A DNA stretch of 64,000 bases from positions 372,001 to 436,000 of the forward strand of contig NZ_BMTU01000006.1 of assembly GCF_014649835.1 (NCBI RefSeq), read 5' to 3'. Position numbers and translations under genes: made by a program. This DNA is from Streptomyces pilosus (GTDB taxonomy: Bacteria; Actinomycetota; Actinomycetes; Streptomycetales; Streptomycetaceae). Shown here in pieces: positions 25,652 to 33,257 of this stretch. Positions within the stretch are counted from its first letter, which is position 1. Each line of letters opens with the position of its first letter. The notes under the pieces were generated by a model. The model searched no databases, had not been told where the DNA came from, and was given only the letters and a program-made list of their open reading frames with translations.

Positions 25652-26278
25652 TCACGCGTCCCCGTACGCCTCCCCGCCCAGTTCGAACCCGGCCGTGCCG
25701 GCGGTCGTGTCGGCGAGCCAGGCGCGGAAGGCGGGCACGTCGGCGTCGGGGAGGCCGATCTCGAGGGTGACCTCCTCGCCGTAGCGGACGTCGCGCACCT
25801 CGCGTCCGGTGGCGCGCAGGTCGTTCTGGACCTTCCCGGCCCGCTGGTGGTCGACGGTCACCGTGGCGAGGCGGAAGCGGCGCCGGGTGAGGGTGCCGAG
25901 GCTGTCCAGCGCCTCGCCCACGGCGCCGCCGTAGGCGCGGATGAGTCCGCCCGCGCCGAGCTTGACGCCGCCGTAGTAGCGGGTGACGACGGCGACGACG
26001 TACCGCATGTCACGGCGGAGCAGCATCTGCAGCATGGGGACGCCGGCGGTGCCGCCGGGTTCGCCGTCGTCGGCGGCCTTCTGGATGGAGGCGTCGGCGC
26101 CGATGACGTAGGCGAAGCAGTTGTGGGTGGCGTCGGCGTGCTTCTTTCGGACGGCGGCGATGAACTCCTGCGCCTCCTGCTCGGTGGCCGCCGGGGCGAG
26201 AGCGCACAGGAAGCGGGAGCGGTTGATCTCGGTCTCGTGCACGCCCGCGCGGGCGACGGTGCGGTACTCGTCCTGCAT
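25652..26278 (-). CDS. YigZ/IMPACT-family protein
   Basis: 208 residues. The N-terminal IMPACT domain (about 15-125) shows the family blocks RSRFLCALAP, DDGEPGGTAGVPM and TRYYGGVKLGAGGLIRAY. The DUF1949 C-terminal domain follows. Eukaryotic IMPACT controls GCN2; bacterial YigZ proteins are conserved but without a settled function (ribosome or nucleic-acid binding suggested). TAGGCT (leftward, 26285-26290) lies 6 nt before the ATG, so the message is probably leaderless. Confidence 0.92.
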   Translation of the reverse strand: MQDEYRTVARAGVHETEINRSRFLCALAPAATEQEAQEFIAAVRKKHADATHNCFAYVIGADASIQKAADDGEPGGTAGVPMLQMLLRRDMRYVVAVVTRYYGGVKLGAGGLIRAYGGAVGEALDSLGTLTRRRFRLATVTVDHQRAGKVQNDLRATGREVRDVRYGEEVTLEIGLPDADVPAFRAWLADTTAGTAGFELGGEAYGDA

Positions 26279-26318
26279 CCGGCCAGCCTATGCGCCGCCG
26301 CGCGGGCGGATGCCGCGG

Positions 26319-26861
26319 CTACCGGTTCCGGCCGCGGGGCACGGTCACCGAGGTCAGCAGGGCGGTGCGCGGGGCGAGGTCGCGCCATGCGGCGCCGCGC
26401 CAGGACAGCACGGCGATCGCGGAGGTGGGGAACTTGGCGCCCACCCGGTCCAGGGTGTCGTCGAGGCCGTCGCCGGCCAGGGTGAGGACGAGTTCCTGCA
26501 GACCGGGGTTGTGGCCGACCAGCAGCAGCGTCTCCACCTCGGCGGGCGCCTCGCGGATCACGGCCAGCAGGTCGGGGACCTCGCCATGGTAGAGGCGCGG
26601 GTCGTGGCGGACCGGCGGGGGCGTGCCCCACTGCGCGGCGGCCAGTTCCCAGGTCCGGCGGGCGCGGACGGCGGTGGAGCACAGGGCGAGGCCCGGCAGG
26701 CAGTCGGCGTCGGCGAGCGCGCGTCCGGCGGCGGGGGCGTCCCGGTCGCCGCGCGCGGCGAGGGGGCGTTCGTGATCGGTGACGCCCTCCGGCCGGGCGG
26801 ACTTGGCGTGGCGCAGGACGACCAGGCGGCGCAGCGGTCCGGCGCCGGCGCGTTCGATCAT
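26319..26861 (-). CDS. sixA: SixA-type phosphohistidine phosphatase
   Basis: 180 residues of the histidine phosphatase superfamily. The catalytic His18 is in VLRHAKS, the second conserved His in LLVGHNPGLQ, and ERPLAARGD is the usual follow-up block. In E. coli SixA removes phosphate from phosphohistidine proteins; here the target is not evident. The start overlaps the stop of the upstream CysRS-like gene (26858-26861), so the two are coupled. Confidence 0.9.
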   Translation of the reverse strand: MIERAGAGPLRRLVVLRHAKSARPEGVTDHERPLAARGDRDAPAAGRALADADCLPGLALCSTAVRARRTWELAAAQWGTPPPVRHDPRLYHGEVPDLLAVIREAPAEVETLLLVGHNPGLQELVLTLAGDGLDDTLDRVGAKFPTSAIAVLSWRGAAWRDLAPRTALLTSVTVPRGRNR

Positions 26862-27601
26862 GCCGGGGATCCCACGTCATGGGTGAGGTCGAGGCCGAGG
26901 AGGCGGTCGGCGTAGGCGTAGGTCTCGAAGCGGGCGCCCTCCGGCAGGTCCGGGTCCTGCTCCACCGCGCGCAGCACGCGCAGCACGCCGGCCGTGTCCA
27001 GGTCGTCCTCCCACGCCGAGCGCAGGTCGCCGCGGACGGAGTCGGGGACGGGCCGGGAGGGCCGGTGCGCCCAGCCGGCGACCGCGCGGCGCCAGCGGGC
27101 GAGGGTGTCGCGGGCGTCGCCCAGGGCGGCCGCGTCGACCGTCACGGGGGTGCTCGCGGAGTGCGTGAGCAGGGCCAGGCGCAGGACGGCGGGGTCGGTG
27201 TCGCCCGGCGGGCCGGGAGCCTCCCAGCGCACGGCCGCCACGGCGACGCGCACGCCGCCGGGGGGTGCGCCGCCGCCGGGGGGTGCGCCGCCCTCCCCCA
27301 CCACGTGCAGCACCTGCGCCTCGCCCAGTCCCGCGCCGGTGTCGCCGCCGTCCTCGAAGGGGCGGACGCCGAGCGCGGCGCCCGCCGCCCGGAGTTCCGC
27401 CCGCTGCCGCTCGCCGGTGAGCAGCGCCCAGACGGGCGTGCCGCCGAGCTCCAGGGCGCGTACGAGCAGGTCGGCGACGAGCAGCACGCGCAGGCCGGTC
27501 GGATCGGGACCCTCGGCGTGGGCCTCGACCCGGGTCAGGCCCCGCCGGGCGGGGGCGGCGTCGACGGATTCGCCGGTACGGGCGTCGGTGATGCGCAGCA
27601 C
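26858..27601 (-). CDS. Degenerate cysteinyl-tRNA synthetase-like protein
   Basis: 247 residues from GTG 27601. The opening LRITDARTGESVDAAPARRG and the block VLLVADLLVRALELGGTPVW resemble the start of CysRS/MshC. The end (EDDLDTAGVLRVLRAVEQD, FETYAYADRLLGLDLT) resembles the CysRS anticodon-side helical region. The zinc Cys motif, the HIGH motif and the KMSKS loop are all absent, and about half the normal length is missing. A Pro/Gly/Ala tandem repeat (27260-27300) sits where catalytic parts would be. It cannot be an active synthetase. TACGCT (27608-27613, leftward) 6 nt before the GTG supports this start. Coupled to sixA. Confidence 0.7.
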   Translation of the reverse strand: MLRITDARTGESVDAAPARRGLTRVEAHAEGPDPTGLRVLLVADLLVRALELGGTPVWALLTGERQRAELRAAGAALGVRPFEDGGDTGAGLGEAQVLHVVGEGGAPPGGGAPPGGVRVAVAAVRWEAPGPPGDTDPAVLRLALLTHSASTPVTVDAAALGDARDTLARWRRAVAGWAHRPSRPVPDSVRGDLRSAWEDDLDTAGVLRVLRAVEQDPDLPEGARFETYAYADRLLGLDLTHDVGSPA

Positions 27602-27756
27602 GAGGTGAGCGTAGGCGCGCGAGCGGGCGTACGCAGGTATCTGGCCGCGCTTTTCGGGGCGCCGTGCCCGGATCCCGCGCCGGGTGGCGGGAATCACGGC
27701 GCGCCCCGCTTCGTTGTGGAGGCGACAGCTTTCTCACGACTGCCGGGAGGCCCAGG

Positions 27757-28164
27757 GTGTACGGCGACGAGGCGACGGTCCGGAAGATCCTCACCGGGCT
27801 CGGTGACACCTGGGCCGTGGTGGGCCTGTCGTCGAACCGGCAGCGCGCGGCCTACGGGGTCGCCGAGGTGCTCCGGCGGTTCGGCAAGCGCGTGGTGCCG
27901 GTGCACCCCAAGGCGGAGACCGTGCACGGCGAGCGGGGCTACGCCTCGCTGGCGGACATCCCCTTCGAGGTGGACGTGGTGGACGTGTTCGTCAACAGCG
28001 ACCTGGCCGGGGCCGTCGCCGACGAGGCGGTGGCCAGGGGCGCCCGGGCGGTGTGGTTCCAGCTCGGCGTCGTCGACGAGGCCGCCTACGCGCGCACGCG
28101 TGCGGCGGGCCTGGAGATGGTGATGGACCGCTGCCCGGCGATCGAGATACCCCGGCTCGCCTAG
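27757..28164 (+). CDS. CoA-binding domain protein (YccU-like)
   Basis: 135 residues forming one Rossmann-type CoA_binding domain. TWAVVGLSSNRQRAAYGV is the nucleotide/CoA loop, and the GKRVVPVHPKAE and ARAVWFQLGVV blocks match the family. This is a stand-alone version of the N-terminal domain of succinyl-CoA synthetase; the biological role is not known. GTG 27757 has GGGAGG at 27745-27750, 6 nt away, which fixes the start. Confidence 0.9.
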   Translation: MYGDEATVRKILTGLGDTWAVVGLSSNRQRAAYGVAEVLRRFGKRVVPVHPKAETVHGERGYASLADIPFEVDVVDVFVNSDLAGAVADEAVARGARAVWFQLGVVDEAAYARTRAAGLEMVMDRCPAIEIPRLA

Positions 28165-28187
28165 GTCCCCGCGGGGGCGCGGACCGG

Positions 28188-28547
28188 TCAGTCGTGCGGG
28201 GGCCGGTCCCCGATCCGGTGGTCGGCGACGTTCAGCGCCTCGTCGACCAGTCGCCGCAGATGGCCGTCGCGCAGGGAGTAGACCACCCGGCGGCCCTCCT
28301 TCCGGGTGTCCACCAGTCCCGCGAGACGCAGCCGCGCCAGGTGCTGACTGACCGCCGGCCGCGCGGCCCCGCAGGCCTCGGTGAGCGTGGTGACGTCGGC
28401 CTCACCGCCCGCCAGGGCGTGCAGCAGGGCGAGCCGGGTGCGGTCGCCGAGCAGGGCGAGCAGCTCGGCCGCGAGTGCGAACTGCTCCTCGCCGGGAGGA
28501 TGCGGATGCGCCTCGTCCGCGGCCGACAGGTGCATGCGTGCGCTCAT
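28188..28547 (-). CDS. ArsR/SmtB-family metal-responsive repressor
   Basis: 119 residues. The winged helix-turn-helix (about 25-95) includes LLGDRTRLALLHAL and the recognition helix ARPAVSQHLARL. The classic metal cysteines (ELCVCDL) are missing. Instead there are His/Asp residues at the N-terminus (MHLSAADEAHPHP) and in the last helix (VDEALNVADHRIGD...HD), as in Ni/Co/Zn sensors such as NmtR or KmtR. Divergent from a CDF exporter, so it is probably its metal-released repressor. Start ATG 28547; ATG 28535 is possible. Confidence 0.88.
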   Translation of the reverse strand: MSARMHLSAADEAHPHPPGEEQFALAAELLALLGDRTRLALLHALAGGEADVTTLTEACGAARPAVSQHLARLRLAGLVDTRKEGRRVVYSLRDGHLRRLVDEALNVADHRIGDRPPHD

Positions 28548-28552
28548 ACGCA
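28535..28552. promoter_or_regulatory. TGCGT-N8-ACGCA dyad between arsR and CDF genes
   Basis: A perfect 5-8-5 inverted repeat overlapping the ArsR start codon and ending just before CATAAT (28553-28558), a -10-like hexamer for the rightward CDF gene. Its placement suits metal-controlled repression of both genes. Confidence 0.4.
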
Positions 28553-28618
28553 CATAATGGCTCCGTGGACCCGCTGACGTCCACCTCGCGCTCCACAGGA
28601 CAGCGGAAGGGGACGCCC

Positions 28619-29686
28619 GTGAGCGACCGGCACCGCCACGACCACCCGCACCACCCGCACGACCAGGCGCACCACCCGCACGACCACCCGCACCGCCCGA
28701 CGTCACCGCGGCACCGTCTCCTCCGGTTCCTCACCCCGCACTCGCACGCCGGCGCCGACCGGCTCGACCCGGCCCTGGAGTCGTCGGCCAGGGGCCTGCG
28801 CGCCCTGTGGGTATCCCTGACGGTGCTCGGCGTGACGGCGCTGGCGCAGGCAGCCGTGGTGGCCCTCTCCGGTTCGGTGGCGCTGCTCGGCGACACGGTG
28901 CACAACGCCGCCGACGCCCTCACCGCCGTCCCGCTGGCCATCGCCTTCCTGCTGGGCCGGCGCCCCGCCGACCGCCGTTTCACCTACGGTTACGGGCGCG
29001 CCGAGGACCTGGCCGGACTCGTCGTCGTGCTGGCCATCGCCGCGTCCGCGGCCTTCGCGGGCTGGACCGCGCTCGCCAGGCTGCTGGACCCGCGTCCGGT
29101 GGACCATCTGCCGGTGGTCGCCGCCGCGGCCCTGGTCGGCTTCGCGGGCAACGAGTGGGTGGCCCGCTACCGCATCCGCGTCGGACGGTCCATCGGCTCG
29201 GCCGCGCTGGTCGCCGACGGGCTGCACGCCCGGACGGACGGGTTCACCTCACTGGCCGTGCTGCTGAGCGCCGGCGGGGCGGCTCTGGGGTGGCGGTACG
29301 CGGACCCGCTGGTGGGGCTCGCGATCACGGCGGCGATCGTCCTGGTGCTGCGGGACGCCGCGCGGGAGGTGCTGCGGCGGATGATGGACGCGGTGGACCC
29401 CCGGCTGGTCGACCTGGCCGAGCGCACGCTGACCACGGTCCCGGGGGTGCGCGGGGTGGGCGAGCTGAGGCTGCGCTGGATCGGTCACCGGCTGCGCGCG
29501 GAGGTGGCGGTGGTGGTGGACGGCGAGGCCACGGTGCGGGAGGCGCACCGTGTCGCGGTGGACGCCGAGCACGCGTTGCTGCACGCCGTCCCCCGGCTGA
29601 CCGCGGCCCTGGTCCACGCCGACCCGGAACCGGTTCCGGGCGGAGCGGATCCGCATCTGCCGCTGGCCCACCACACCGCGGGCTGA
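28619..29686 (+). CDS. CDF (cation diffusion facilitator) metal exporter
   Basis: 355 residues from GTG 28619, which has AAGGGG about 8 nt upstream; GTG 28565 would add 18 residues. The N-terminus is His/Asp-rich for about 25 residues with a repeated HHPHD unit, a probable metal-gathering tail. Six hydrophobic helices span about 60-260. The metal-site motifs HNAAD (helix 2) and HARTD (helix 5) fit the CDF family, which exchanges Zn, Co, Cd or Ni for protons. A C-terminal cytoplasmic domain follows. Regulated most likely by the divergent ArsR protein. Confidence 0.92.
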   Translation: MSDRHRHDHPHHPHDQAHHPHDHPHRPTSPRHRLLRFLTPHSHAGADRLDPALESSARGLRALWVSLTVLGVTALAQAAVVALSGSVALLGDTVHNAADALTAVPLAIAFLLGRRPADRRFTYGYGRAEDLAGLVVVLAIAASAAFAGWTALARLLDPRPVDHLPVVAAAALVGFAGNEWVARYRIRVGRSIGSAALVADGLHARTDGFTSLAVLLSAGGAALGWRYADPLVGLAITAAIVLVLRDAAREVLRRMMDAVDPRLVDLAERTLTTVPGVRGVGELRLRWIGHRLRAEVAVVVDGEATVREAHRVAVDAEHALLHAVPRLTAALVHADPEPVPGGADPHLPLAHHTAG

Positions 29687-29690
29687 CCTG

Positions 29691-30269
29691 TCAGGCCGTC
29701 CCGAGCCCCTCGAGGACGACGGCTCCCGGCAGCTCGGCGAACGCCTTGCCGGGCACGAGCAGCTTGCCGCGCCTGCGCCCGCTGCCGACGAGGACGTACG
29801 GCAGGTCCACGACGGCCGCGTCGACCAGTACCGGCCAGTCGCCCGGCAGCCCGATCGGGGTGATGCCGCCGTACTCCATCCCGGTCTCCCCCGTCGCCGT
29901 GTCCATCGGGGCGAAGGACGCCTTGCGGGCGCCGAGGTGACGGCGTACGACGCCGTTGACGTCGAGCCGGGTGGTGGAGAGCACGACGCACGCGGCGAGC
30001 GTGCTGTCGCCGCCGCGCCTGCCCGCGACCACCACACAGTTCGCCGACCGTTCCAGCAGGTCCCGGCCGTAGTGTTCGACGAAGACGGCCGTGTCCGCCC
30101 ACCGGGGGTCCGTGTCGACGTAGAGGAGCCGGTCGGCGGGGACGCCGCCGCTCCAGGCGGGGACGCCGCCGCTCCAGGCGCGGACGGCCGCGGCGACCGG
30201 GGCGGTGAGCTCGTCGAGGCACTCGGGGGCGGGGGTGGCGTGGCCGAAGTCTCCGATGGGTGCGCGCAT
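29691..30269 (-). CDS. YbaK/aminoacyl-tRNA deacylase-domain protein
   Basis: 192 residues. The YbaK/ProX domain (about 55-190) shows RSANCVVVAGRRGG and MEYGGITPIGLP, the region around the substrate pocket in deacylases that clear mischarged tRNA. A Lys in ARKASFAP corresponds to the usual catalytic-lysine area. Residues about 31-45 contain a duplicated WSGGVPA unit from a perfect 21-bp tandem repeat (30138-30179). Its stop is 4 bp from the convergent CDF stop. Confidence 0.85.
   Translation of the reverse strand: MRAPIGDFGHATPAPECLDELTAPVAAAVRAWSGGVPAWSGGVPADRLLYVDTDPRWADTAVFVEHYGRDLLERSANCVVVAGRRGGDSTLAACVVLSTTRLDVNGVVRRHLGARKASFAPMDTATGETGMEYGGITPIGLPGDWPVLVDAAVVDLPYVLVGSGRRRGKLLVPGKAFAELPGAVVLEGLGTA
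30138..30179. repeat. Perfect 21-bp tandem duplication in the YbaK gene
   Basis: Two identical, adjacent 21-bp copies starting GGGGACGCCGCC. The duplication is in frame and adds seven residues (WSGGVPA) ahead of the conserved domain, so it is probably neutral and recent. Confidence 0.95.
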
Positions 30270-30312
30270 GGCCGCACCGTAACAGCGGTCCGACCGCCGC
30301 CGGAGGTGCGTC

Positions 30313-30885
30313 TCAGCGCACGGGCGGCACCGACACGAACATGATCATTTCCATCGGCTCGTCGCCCCGGTTGCCGTACGTGTGGGACGCGCCGGCCTCG
30401 AAGGAAGCGCTGGCTCCGGCCGGCACCCGGTGTTCCGCCCCGTCGACGGTGAGGGTCAGCTCGCCCGCGGTGACGTGGACGAGTTCGACCGTGCCGGCCG
30501 GATGCGGGTCGGAGTCGCTGCTCTCGCCCGGCATGAGCCGCCAGTCCCACATCTCCAGGGGACCCGGCGCCTCCGTGCCGGCGAGCAGCCGGCTGAAGCT
30601 GCCGCCCTCGGTGTGCCACAGCCTGACGGCCCGGTCGGCGGGGACGATGCGGACCCTGGGGTCCTGCTCGTAGTCGAGCAGGGTGGGGACGCTGACCCCG
30701 AGCGCGTCCCCGATCTTGACGACGGTGCCGATGCTCGGGTTGGTGCGGGCCTGCTCGATCTGGATCAGCATGCCGCGGCTGACACCCGCCCGCGCCGCGA
30801 GCACGTCGAGGGTGAAGCCGCGTTCGGTGCGCCAGCGCTTGACGTTGCGCGCCAGGGACCGGGTCAGCAGGTCGAGGTCCGACAC
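30313..30885 (-). CDS. XRE-cupin transcriptional regulator
   Basis: 190 residues from GTG 30885. The XRE helix-turn-helix lies at about 8-65 (FTLDVLAARAGVSRGMLIQI) and a cupin_2 sensor domain at about 105-185 (ELVHVTAGELTLTV, ASFEAGASHTYGN). This architecture is typical of regulators of amino-acid, polyamine or aldehyde metabolism; the effector binds the cupin barrel. An earlier start (30960) is open but lacks a ribosome site and family similarity. No clear target is adjacent; the YbaK gene is downstream on the same strand. Confidence 0.88.
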   Translation of the reverse strand: MSDLDLLTRSLARNVKRWRTERGFTLDVLAARAGVSRGMLIQIEQARTNPSIGTVVKIGDALGVSVPTLLDYEQDPRVRIVPADRAVRLWHTEGGSFSRLLAGTEAPGPLEMWDWRLMPGESSDSDPHPAGTVELVHVTAGELTLTVDGAEHRVPAGASASFEAGASHTYGNRGDEPMEMIMFVSVPPVR

Positions 30886-31029
30886 GTTCCATCCGTTCGG
30901 TTCCACACGGTGAATGACAGCATGCGCATCGACTACGGACCGGTGCACCCCGTCGTCCACCGCACTGTACTGCGGGGCGCCCCCGTGGCAGCGGGGCCGG
31001 TGCCGGCGGCGACCGGACGCCGGAGGCGG

Positions 31030-31827
31030 TCAGCTCCCGGGTTCGGCCTCGGCGAGCCGGGCCGGTGCCTCCGTGTCCAGCTCGGCGAGCCGGGCCACGC
31101 TCTCCTCGTCCAGCAGCGACAGCGCCCGCAACTGCTCCGGTGTGACGTCCTCCGGAATCGGCACGGGCGCCGGGGTGCGCAGTGGCGGCTGCCAGCCGTC
31201 GGCGGGCGTCCAGCGGCGCACCACCCGGGCCGGGGCGCCCGCGACCACGGCGTGGTCGGGCACCGTGCCGCGGACCACCGCGCCCGCGGCGACCACCACG
31301 TTCCGTCCGACACGCGCTCCCGGCAGGATCACGGCGCCGGTGCCGATCCAGCAGCCGGGGCCGATCTCCACCGGCTCCATCCGCGGCCACTGCTTGCCGA
31401 TGGGCTCGTGCGGATCGTCGTAGGAGTGGTTGGTGGAGGTGACGTAGACGTACGGCCCGAAGTAGCAGTCGCTGCCGATCGTGACGGTGGTGTCGGCGAT
31501 GACGTGGCTGCCGCGGCCCAGGACGACCCCGTCGCCGATGCGCAGGATCGGCTCGGGCCCGAGGTCGAGGCCGGGCATCAGGCCGGCGGTGAGGGTGACC
31601 TGCTCGCCGACGATGCAGTGCGCGCCGATCCGGATCCACGGCTCCCCGAAGACCGTGCCGAGCGGGAAGGCCAGTCTGGTACCCGTTCCCATGGCGGCGA
31701 AGCGGAAGCGGCCGGGGTGCTCGGCCGTCACCGATCCCGTGCGCTGCACCCAGGCCCAGCCCGCGTGGACCGCGCGCTGAGCGAGGCGGCGCGGCCAGGA
31801 CGAGAACGTGTTCTTGCGCTTCGGCAC
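31030..31827 (-). CDS. Hexapeptide-repeat acyltransferase
   Basis: 265 residues. A left-handed beta-helix of [LIV]GxxxX repeats covers about residues 65-210 (LRIGDGVVLGRGSHVIADT, IGPGCWIGTGAVILPGA). The loop STNHSYDD with its His matches the catalytic His of sugar/polysaccharide O-acetyltransferases such as WcaF/NodL types. The substrate is unknown, perhaps a cell-envelope glycan. The Glu-rich tail (about 225-265) is outside the fold. ATG at 31827. Confidence 0.85.
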   Translation of the reverse strand: MPKRKNTFSSWPRRLAQRAVHAGWAWVQRTGSVTAEHPGRFRFAAMGTGTRLAFPLGTVFGEPWIRIGAHCIVGEQVTLTAGLMPGLDLGPEPILRIGDGVVLGRGSHVIADTTVTIGSDCYFGPYVYVTSTNHSYDDPHEPIGKQWPRMEPVEIGPGCWIGTGAVILPGARVGRNVVVAAGAVVRGTVPDHAVVAGAPARVVRRWTPADGWQPPLRTPAPVPIPEDVTPEQLRALSLLDEESVARLAELDTEAPARLAEAEPGS

Positions 31828-31941
31828 CCGCTCACCGTAGTCGGCGGGCAGGGCGCCGACGGGCCGGTGCCCCTGTGATCTTCACCCCACCTCGTTGCCG
31901 TACGGTGCGGGGTGTCCACCACGTCTGAGGAGGAGGGTGCG

Positions 31942-32472
31942 ATGACGCACCGCGCGCTGATCACCGGCATCGGCGGCAGGGAGCCGCACGTGGATCCGGA
32001 CGCCTTCGTGGCGCCCACGGCGTCCGTGGTCGGGGACGTGACCCTGCACGCCGGCGCGAGCGTCTGGTACGGGGCGGTCCTGCGCGGCGACGTGGAGGGC
32101 ATCTCCGTCGGCGCGAACAGCAACGTGCAGGACAACTGCACGCTGCACGCCGATCCGGGGTTCCCCGTCCGCGTGGGTGAGCGGGTGTCGATCGGGCACA
32201 ACGCCGTGGTGCACGGGGCGACCGTGGGCGACGACTGCCTGATCGGGATGGGCGCGACCGTGCTGAACGGTGCGGTGATCGGCGCGGGGTCGCTGGTCGC
32301 CGCTCAGGCGCTGGTGCCGCAGGGCATGGAGGTACCGCCGGGGTCGCTGGTCGCGGGAGTGCCCGCGAAGGTCCGGCGGGAACTGACGGCGGAGGAGCGG
32401 GAAGGGCTCACGCTGAACGGCACGATGTACGCGGAACTCGCCGGGGTCCACCGAGGCGAGCACGGGGCATAG
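31942..32472 (+). CDS. Gamma-class carbonic anhydrase-like protein (YrdA/PaaY type)
   Basis: 176 residues of left-handed beta-helix. His69 (DNCTLH), His86 and His91 (IGHNAVVH) have the exact spacing of the three zinc/iron ligands in gamma carbonic anhydrases. The short length and lack of the acidic loop place it with YrdA/PaaY/CaiE proteins, many of which are weak anhydrases or thioesterases. ATG 31942 has GAGGAGGAG upstream (31927-31935), a strong ribosome site. It is divergent from the other hexapeptide gene. Confidence 0.9.
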   Translation: MTHRALITGIGGREPHVDPDAFVAPTASVVGDVTLHAGASVWYGAVLRGDVEGISVGANSNVQDNCTLHADPGFPVRVGERVSIGHNAVVHGATVGDDCLIGMGATVLNGAVIGAGSLVAAQALVPQGMEVPPGSLVAGVPAKVRRELTAEEREGLTLNGTMYAELAGVHRGEHGA

Positions 32473-32515
32473 GTCCGCGGGCGGCGCGAGGAGGTCGCGC
32501 GTCCGCCCGCGCCGC

Positions 32516-33157
32516 TCAGGACTCCGCGGCGGCCGCGGGCCCGGCGGTGTCCGCCGCGTTCTTCCCCGCCTTGCGCTTCAGGACCAGGAGCGAGGTGACG
32601 CCGATCAGCACCGCCGCCACCAGGCCCAGCCAGGAGAAGCGCTTCAGCCAGGACTCGGCGACGATCCCGACGTAGTAGACGACGGCCGTGGTGCCGCCCG
32701 CCCACAGGATGCCGCCGAGGACGTTGGCGGTGAGGAACCTCCCGTACGGCATCCGCAGCACGCCCGCGAGCGGGCCGGCGAAGATGCGCAGCAGGGCGAC
32801 GAAGCGGCCGAAGAAGACGGCCCACATGCCCCACCTCTGGAAGGACCGCTCGGCGGTGGCGATGTGCCCTTCGCCGAAGTGCCGGGGGAACCTCGCGCCC
32901 AGCCGTGCCAGCAGGGGCCGTCCGCCCCTGCGGCCGACCGCGTAGCCGATCGAGTCGCCGGTGATCGCGCCGGCGACGGCGCAGGCGCCGAGGACCACCG
33001 GGTCGATGTCGCCGTGCTGGGAGGCGAGCAGCGCGGAGGAGACCAGGATGATCTCCCCCGGCAGCGGGATGCCCAGGCTCTCCAGAGCGATGACCAGTCC
33101 CACCATCGCGTACACGGTGACCGCGGGTACGGTCTCGAGCCACTCCTGGACGTGCAA
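32516..33157 (-). CDS. DedA-family membrane protein
   Basis: 213 residues. The DedA/VTT core contains ESLGIPLPGEI near residue 25, GRRGGRPLL, and FGRFVALLRIFAGPLAGVLR near 115, with flanking hydrophobic helices and a charged C-terminal tail. DedA proteins translocate lipids (undecaprenyl phosphate or phosphatidylethanolamine) and are needed for envelope integrity. The start is TTG 33157: a good GGAGG lies complementary to 33165-33169, 7 nt away. Confidence 0.92.
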   Translation of the reverse strand: MHVQEWLETVPAVTVYAMVGLVIALESLGIPLPGEIILVSSALLASQHGDIDPVVLGACAVAGAITGDSIGYAVGRRGGRPLLARLGARFPRHFGEGHIATAERSFQRWGMWAVFFGRFVALLRIFAGPLAGVLRMPYGRFLTANVLGGILWAGGTTAVVYYVGIVAESWLKRFSWLGLVAAVLIGVTSLLVLKRKAGKNAADTAGPAAAAES

Positions 33158-33257
33158 CGCCGTTCCTCCCGGTCCACCGGTGCCGTGTTCGTTCGCGGTG
33201 CGACCGGACGCGGAGCACCGGCGGGAATCCTACCGGTTCGGGAGTTTTGACCCGGCG

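Noticed and set aside
29249..31639. 796-codon leftward frame
   Set aside because: Shadow of the CDF, YbaK, XRE-cupin and acyltransferase genes in another frame.
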